Positions 11,701 through 20,700 of a stretch of DNA of 64,000 nt are shown one piece after another; the first letter of the stretch is position 1; each line of letters begins with the position of its first letter. The position numbers and the translations under genes were made by a program. The stretch is from Norana najaformis. Taxonomy: Eukaryota > Annelida > Clitellata > Crassiclitellata > Hormogastridae. The notes beneath the pieces are model-generated. The model was not told the origin of the DNA. It did no database searches and was given only the letters and a program-made list of their open reading frames with translations. The DNA is taken from assembly GCA_964023275.1 (NCBI GenBank), contig OZ029916.1, positions 29,107,087 through 29,171,086 on the forward strand, read 5' to 3'.

Positions 11701-14700
11701 GGTTGCTAATATCATTGTGGCGGTTTTTGTTGGAAAGCTAGATTATTTGAAGTTACATTTAAATGCATATAATATATTTACCACATAGGCATTGAGGTCT
11801 CAAGTATGAATTTTTTCAAAAATAATGTTTCAGTATTTTCAGACTTTCAGAATTGTGCTTGATTATTTTCATATTATTTTTCTGCATGTTTCAGTAAAAT
11901 AAAGAAGGAAAAATTTGTGAAAGAGAAAAATGACAAGCTTGACCCTGAACCGTAAGTTGTCATTTTTGTTTCTTTCATGTTATGGCAGTTGGATCTGTAA
12001 AGACAAGGTGGGTGGTTGATTGAGTCTGGGTGGGTATGCAGATTTAAGTGTCCCATGAGATGGTCACTGTTTAGGGAACTTCAAAAAGTCCCAAACACAC
12101 AATTGCTAGATTGTTTTCCCACCATTTTACCCTAGTATATGTATAAATTTATGTATAAATTGGAAAACATTTAATGTATATTGCCGTGACATTAATGAGT
12201 CTGAAAAAAGTTTGCTGTACATGGATTGAAAATAAACAATCTAATGAGTTCTTGAAAAGAAGTTATTTGAAAGCGTCAAGTTAAGGCCTTCTCATGGAGA
12301 CTGTTCAGCACAGTAGGGCCATGACTATAAATGAGCATCTTCCAGATTTCATAAACATTTTTCCTCTGATCACTATGTCTTGCATATTTATGTTCAAGTG
12401 TCATTTGGCTGTTGAGGAATAGTAGTTTGATGTTATCTAATCTAAAATCTTCTGAGCACTATTATTGTGATGCACAAGGAATTAGTATAAGTGATTGCTT
12501 GTCAGCAAAACCATCTGAGGCACTGTCCTTTGTTCAGAACCATTTTTAGATCAATGAGGCCTCAGAGGACTGGTCTGGTTGTTGAATTGCTGGTGTTTAA
12601 TGTTATAGCTGTCTGGAAGAGTTGTTGAGGAATTCAATTTTGTTGGCACATTTATGATTACCTTCCCTTATGTTTATAGCAATTTTTCTCTCTGACTAAA
12701 TCTGTGTGATACTGTGTTTATACAGACTTGTTGACTGCCTGGAGTGTGGGCGACGTATGCACAAGATCTGCGTTCAGCACTTGGAACAGATCTGGACAGC
12801 TGGCTTCATCTGTGACCCGTGTCGTAAGGTCATGGGCCAAAAGAAGAAGGAGAACAAGTACACTTCAAAGCGTAAGTACTCAGCGATGGAGTTATAGGAA
12901 CGTTCAACTCTACTGATTAATGCTTAGCTGTTGATTAGCATTTTTGCAGTCTCTTATGCTAGCCCTGATGGGCAGCCATGGTATGAAGTTTTAGCAACTT
13001 CATTTTTCTTAGCCTCGGCTTATGGTGAGTGGCCAATACTCCTCCTTGGTGCCTGATCTCCCCACAGTGTACGGTCAGTGTACTTGGTATAGCTGAGTTG
13101 GGTAGGGTGTGCAAGTGGAGCTGCAATCTTAAAACAGGTTTGTTCACTGGCAGGGATGTGAACTCCCGACCTGTCAATTGACAGTCCAGCATGCTAACCA
13201 CTGCCAATGCTGACCATTGCACACTCGTTGACTAGCATTAGTGATTATTTTATGCTAAAATGTAGACTAGCTTTAGTGATTACTTAATGACCAACAGTAC
13301 TATTGTACAGTTGGTCATTAGGTAAACTAGTGTTAGTGTTTGCTTCGATCTAAAGTTAGATTAGCATTATTGATTATGTATGTGTAACTGTGGACTAGTG
13401 TTAGTGATACTGGTGTGTTATAGACCTGTATGTGATAAATGAGCAATTGATTATTTTGCTGTGTCCTAATTTGTAATAGGGCTGCCACCAACCAAACTCG
13501 GTTCATACTTGGAAAATCGTATTAACTCGCTGCTCAAGCGCAAAGCAGCCGGTGCTGGTGATGTGACGGTCCGCGTCCTTTCGAGCTATGATAAGGCGGT
13601 GGAGGTGAAACCCGCGATGAAAGCCCGGTTTGTTGACTCTGGTCAGATGTCAGAAAGTTTTCCATACAGAGTCAAGGCCATATTTGCATTTGAAGAAATT
13701 GATGGCGTCGACGTCTGCTTCTTCGGAATGCACGTTCAAGAATATGGTTCTGACTGCCCAGCGAGTAATGCCAGGTGAACGAAACTATCTGCCTTGTATT
13801 GTTATTTCTGCATTTATGTAGCACCACTGTCTACTGATGCAGCATCAGTTGATGGTCCCAAGCCTTTGTGAATGAAGGACATTTTTCACCAACAGTTAAA
13901 TACTGTTCTCTGTTGCAGGAGCTGGGCTGGGAGCGCCTCTGGGTATATTACTTGAAGGGGTGATGTATAAACATTTGGAATGAATGACGGAATGAATGAC
14001 TTGCCAGTATGTAGCAACCCTTTTTTGTGAAAGCTCAAGCCCATACTTGCCGCATTACAAGGGCCCAACTATCTTTCAGTGACTTTTGAGTTCATGTCAC
14101 TCTCAGTTTAATACGACTAAACTATGGATCATCTATGAAGTTGCTTATCCTGTACAATTTAATCTAATCTGATTTAATGCTTTGTTCTTACTAAACCTGT
14201 GATGCGGCCACGTAAGTTGCTTTTGCCGAGTGCTTTTGTAGTACATGTATTCTTGAAAAATTACTGTGCATAAGATTGTGGCATTGTGTTTTGTAATGCA
14301 GACTTGTTTAATTGGGTATTTCAATTGTTTGTCGTTTGTGTTAGACGTGTTTACATTGCATACCTGGATAGTGTAAACTTTTTCCAACCTCGTCAGTTCA
14401 GAACTATGGTTTACCACGAACTCCTCATTGGTTACATGGATTATGTTAAAACCCTAGGGTGAGTATATTTTTGGTCGTATTGTGGATTATGTTAAAAACG
14501 TGAGTGCTGTATACATTTTTAATCTTATGGTGGGCTGTATTCGCTACATTTTCATCTTATTGCAGATAATCTTTTCCAGGCTATCTTTGATCTTACAACA
14601 CTGTGCACTCTGTTTTCAGTCCATTTGATTTGGGCTTTCATTTGTAGCCTTTTTGAAGTTAACCTAACCAGAGGCACTGTTAGACAACAATGATTTTTGT

Positions 14701-17700
14701 TTTTCGGCAGATACCAGATGGCGCATATCTGGGCTTGTCCTCCGAGTGAAGGAGATGACTACATCTTCTACTGCCATCCGCCAGACATGAAGATCCCAAA
14801 ACCAAAGCGTCTGCAGGAGTGGTATCGTAAGATGCTTGACAAAGCAATATGTGACCGAGTGATTTTTGACTACAAGGCAAGTTTTTAAAATGGATTTTGT
14901 ATGCTCCTATATGTCCCTGTTTTATTTTTGTGTTTTTCTGATGGCTGATGGTTCAACCTGCTCCTAACCAATGTATGGACCTGAAGAGGCAAGTTCTTAA
15001 TGCACAACTGCTTAGGGTCAGTGTGGCTGCTTGGTGGTGTAAATATATATTAAGTATATAAGAAAATATGTAAGTATTTTGAACGACAAAGGGAATGGCA
15101 CACAATCCATTGATCTTCTGTAAGTGTAAAATTAATATGTAAACAAATTTCCCCTAATTATGTGACATAATTTAACTAGACGTTTATAGCAGTTGCAGGG
15201 GAGTTGTGGCTACAAATTGGTATGTATGGGTCTAGATACTTAATATAGCACCTTTTAAGTATCTCACAAAAGTGCATTGTATGGTCTTGAACTTCCTTAA
15301 GAACAAAGAGTTAATCAGTAAGCAGACAGCGCTCAGCTAAATAGAAAAGTCCCCTCTGGTAGGCTCCTTCACATGCAATGTACCCGACCAACGGCCCAAC
15401 CAAAACGACGTTTGTGTAGGGCATCTATGAGGTCGTCTGATTGTCTCACCTGACTGTACTTTTGACTAGGTTGGATTAGATTACACTGTGAATAGGAAAC
15501 AGTTTAAGAAAGAGAAAATACCATATCATAAATGGTATTGCATATTGCTCCATGTAATTAGCAAGATAGTATTTTTCTTTGTGTGTTAATAAATGATAGA
15601 ATAAAATTGAATTGGTTGCTTTGATGAGTAATGCACCTTTTTATTACAAGTGTTTGTATTACATTGCATATTACAGTGGTAGAGTATTGCTAACTGATTT
15701 GGTTGCTTTGAAATATAGGACATTTTGAAGGATGCCTTAGATAATGGTATCCACAGTGTCACAGAGCTGCCTTACTTTGAGGGTGACTTCTGGCCAAACA
15801 TCCTCGAAGAGAACATCAAAGAGCTGAATCAGGAGGAGATGGAGAAGCGCCAAAGGGAGGAGGAAGAGGCTGCTGCTGATACAGATGATGGAGAAGCCAC
15901 TGATGGAAACTTAGCTGAGGTCAGTTAGAACATTCAGTTGTTTGATTGACAGACTGATCAGTGATTAATGGGTGAATGGATCAGTATAAGATGAATGTGT
16001 TAACTCTGCAATCCTTCGTGTTACAGGTCATTAGATGTATTATAAGCGGTGGAAAGTAAATTCTGTTTTATTCATAGAGGCCAGTTCTTCAGGAGGTCTA
16101 TCTGGCTCATGCTGCTGTATGACTTTGTATGCATAAGATATTTTCATAATAAATAATAATAATAAAAACAGATTGGTATACAGGAGAAACAAACATTTAG
16201 TTGATAATGATTGATATATTGATGATATATTGGTTGTTATATCAACAGATTCATGTACTGATCGATTCACTTACTCGGTCACTGATTCAGTAAAGAAATT
16301 ACTAATTCAATCCAGGTCATTTAAACAAAGTTAAGGGCGACACGTATAACATGAAATTCTAAAAACTGACAGAGAAATTGTCATCTAATTATGGGATGAT
16401 TATTGAGCAGGTGAAAGATTGTCTGACAAAGATATGGGTGGTTGGCCTGATCTAAATGAGGGTGAAATACAATATATACGAAAAATTTTATATTTTCTGG
16501 TTTATATTGCTGTAAAACTGCCGACAGGAGTAATTTTTAAAAATATTTCTGGTCTCATTTTAAGGATTCACTGATTTATTTTACTGATTGATAATTTATT
16601 GGTTGCAGTTGCAGACAGTTGCTGGGAAGAAGAAAGACCAGAAGAGTGGAAAGACCAAGAAGAAGAATCCCAAGACGAAGAAGCTGTCGTCACGAAGAAG
16701 CAAATCGAGCCTCACACAAGGCAGTAGCGACCTGTCAGACAAAATTCTTGCAAGCATGGAAAAGCATAAGGAGGTAAAGTGGGATGGTGTTCTATTTAGA
16801 TATTTACACTAAGATATGGAACAGTGGTAGAAGGTGGGGGAAAAGATGGTCTAAAAGCTTCAGGCTTTATGATACTGAGAAGCACACAGAGGTATGTTGG
16901 GTCAGAATATCTTGAGGTTTTTGCCACTTATATAAGCAAAAAATGTTGGTGAGACTTGCTTCTTTTAGAGCTTATGTGCCATGACAAGAAATCAGTGGTG
17001 CATTTAGTGTAGAGTAATTTCTTTCTTCATGACCAGGTAGAGGGACAGAGACTAGAGAAGGAGTGAAGAAACTGGGAGGGGAGAGATAGGAAGAGGGAGG
17101 GGAGGGAGAATAAGGGACATTTGCCAACCTAGCATGCAGATGCTCTGGGCAGACCCGATGGTTACTAATAACACTACTAGTAGTTTAGTTACATCATTCT
17201 GTGACAGTGAAGCTGATATAATTGGAATCTATGTGCATACAGTTTGGTGAATGTAAAGTCATTATTGTTTAGATTTTTGGATTGCCATTGTTTCGAATCT
17301 GAGGCAAATTTACATTTGTAAACATTTTTTGCTGCAGGTATTCTTCGTCATCCGCCTGCAGCCAAAGCCGCCTGAAATGGAGCTACCAGACATCAAAGAT
17401 CCCGATCCTCTGATGAGCAATGAACTCATGGATGGCCGAGACCCCCTTCTGACGATGGCGCGTGACAAACACCTTGAATTCTCTTCGCTGCGACGTGCCA
17501 AGTTCTCATCGATGGCGCTACTATACGAACTGCACATGCAGACTAAGGACAACTTCATCTACACATGTAACAACTGCAAGGCTAGCGTTGAAACTCGCTA
17601 CCACTGCCTTGTTTGTGAGGTTGGTTTATGGCTGTGAAATACTGGCTGTTATTCTGTGGTAGTTTCACATATTCTAGAGTCTCTTGTAATGTTTGTACAT

Positions 17701-20700
17701 AAAAATTTACACTCAAAATTAGAACATTCCCACCTGAAATAGCTTAGAAAACATTTTCATTGTATTTTAAGCCACACCGTTTTAGATCTGTCAGATTGCC
17801 ATATTTTCATTGCCTTTTAGCGGTTCTCAGAAGGTGCTGTTTAAATGTTTGTATAAATTTACATGTGCATCCATACATACATATATGAATCAGAACATTT
17901 ACATGACGCGTTTTAAAAACCTGTCAAAGTTGCTGCCTACGTGGAGGCTGTGGTTTTGAGTGCTTTAGATTATATTTGTCTTTGGGTTTTGATGCTTGAT
18001 TAGTGTCAATAGTGAAGATCTAGTTGGAAGAGACAACAAGAGGATTGTCAAGAGAAGAGACATGTCAGTGTATAATAATGACAAAGTGGATGTTAATTCT
18101 TGTGATGGTAATGTGCCTCTGTAACATAATTAAGCTATTTTTGTACTTGAAGTTATTCTGATCTATGAGCTGCAGTTTTCAGATCTCAGTACATGAGATC
18201 TCAGTTACTTATGAATGTGATGATAAAGATGATGATGATGACGATGATTTTTTCTGCTTTTCAGGACTTTGACCTGTGTGTTGCATGCTTCCGTAAACTC
18301 CAGCATCCACACCGAATGACCAAGCTTGGCCTTGACCTGGACGATGGCGGCCAAGGCGACTCCAAGCCACAGAATCCGCAAGAGGCTCGACGCCAGAAAA
18401 TCCAGACTTACGTACAAGTGCTCGAGCATTCCTGCATATGTCGCGATGCCAACTGTCAACTCTCAAGCTGCCGAAACATGCGCAAGGCACTCGCCATTCA
18501 CCCAAAAGAATGCCGGCGCAAGAACCGCAGTGTCTGTGCCACGTGCAAGCAGTTGTTTACGCTTTGTTGCTACCATGCCAAGGGGTGCCGTGAGAAGCGC
18601 TGTCTTGTGCCATTCTGCCAGAACATTAAGCAGAACCTGGAGAAACAGCGCCAGAAGGAGCGTCTGCAGCAGCAGATGATGATGCGGCGCCGAGTTGCCC
18701 TCATGCATCGTGCAGAAGACATTGCTCAGGCTGGGCCTAGCAATCTTGAGCCAGTCCGAACGATGCCACCACTTCCTGCTTATGGTGGCAACCTTGTTGG
18801 CAATGGAAAGACAGGGAAGTCACCCCCAATGTTGAGCAGTGAAGCCATGTTCCACTCTGGCGAAATGCAGGGTGGAATGCATCCATATGGTTCGCAGCTG
18901 CACTCTGAATTTGCGCCTTCGACTCAACAGTGCAGTCAGGTCGGAGACGGCGGGTGGGGACCGACCTGTGACGGGAGACAGTTTGCCCCACAGGATGCAT
19001 TCTGCCAGATTCCAGGTTTTCATGGAAAGACGGAACCTGCGGTTGAGGGAATTAAGTTGGGAATATCAGGATCCAGTGGCCCCACATCAATCGAACGACT
19101 AGCAGGCTCCGAGGACAAGCAGAAATTGGTTGCCATCCTAAAAGCAAACCCACGACTTATGGCAGATTTTATCAAAAAGGTACTTTCTTCACCGCTTTTT
19201 CTATTCTTTTCAAAGCATTCTCTCTACAGTGTAACAAAATATATTTCCATAAATTTGTTTGAGTAGCATTTTCAAATTTCTCTAGAATAACATGATGGAT
19301 AGTCCATTACGAGGCATCTGTTTATGGTCTTCTTCAGGGAAACTGTAGTGAAACATTGCACAATGTTGGAGAACCCACGTAAAAATCCGAATCTGTTGCC
19401 GTTGGCTTGCCTTTTTTCTTAATGGAATGACTGGGTGACAGATTGCCAAGGTGTTTGCCGTTCAGCATTGTGTGCAAGATTTGATTGCTGCAGTGCATCA
19501 TGTGAAATTAATAGTTTATTGTTAAGCTATGAAGTGGTGAGGAATAGGCTTCAACATGTTTATTCTTCTAAGGCTGCCTTTTTCTTTGTTTGGACTGACA
19601 CGTGGAAATTACCAGATTGGGGATCTGTTGTAATGTGCCATCAACTGGTACATTATTATAATGGTGCTGTTAAAGTTCTTGGATTAGATTTACATTTGGG
19701 TTATCCAGTTGTTTGACTGTCTTGTTTTCGTTGCAGATGAAATATCTGTCAATGCCCAAGTCTTGCCTCCTGTGACTGTTATTGAAACAAGCCTATTTGA
19801 ATTGTTGAATGATAACCTTACCCATCCTATTTTGAAATGAACTCTTCGTAGGGCTATGCATTACTGGCTGCACAGTGACAATTTTTAGCTCATTTAGCCA
19901 ATACTGAAGAGCAGGCTTTGTGTTTTAGGTGCGTCATCAGGATGCCATTAATCAGCAGATGAAGCATCAACAGATGCACATGATGCCAGCTTCAGGAGCC
20001 CAATCAATCACAATGATGGATGGACCAATGAGGAATCCTGTGGCCTCAATGACAAATTTTCCAATGCAGCAGCCAGGGCTTAACATGGGGCCAGGGCACC
20101 AGATGATATCACCCCAGATGAAGATGATGCCTAATGGGGACCATGGAAACATGCTGCAGCAGTCACCAATGCTCGAATACCAACAGCAGCAGCAGCAACA
20201 ACAGCAGCAGCAACAACAGCAGCAGCAACAACAGATGCAGCAACAGCAGATGATTCCCCAAGGCTACGATGGCTACTCACCCGGTTCATCCATGATGCCT
20301 TCTCAGTCTCACATGGGGTTTTCAATTCCAGGTCTCACAATGACCCAGGATTACAGGCCCAAATGCATGGCAGGTCGGATGCCATTCTCCCAACCACCCC
20401 GACATATCCACCCATCGCTGATGAACCACCAGGTTCACCGCCATCCCTCGCTCATGGGGTACCCAATGTCCCAGGAGATGATGGCCGGGCCCCAGGGTCT
20501 CCAACAGCAGCAGATGGCAGACCCATCGTCGGTCATGTGTTCACTGCCTTCCGCATCGCCGCTTTCCACATCTAGTCCACGCCCTGCCAGCAACTGCTCC
20601 CCATCGCCCCACCACCTCCCGCCGCACTACATGAACAAAGTATTAACGCATTCCGCTGATGCTGGCAGTGGAGGGACTGGTGGAGGGCCAGTTCCAAGGA

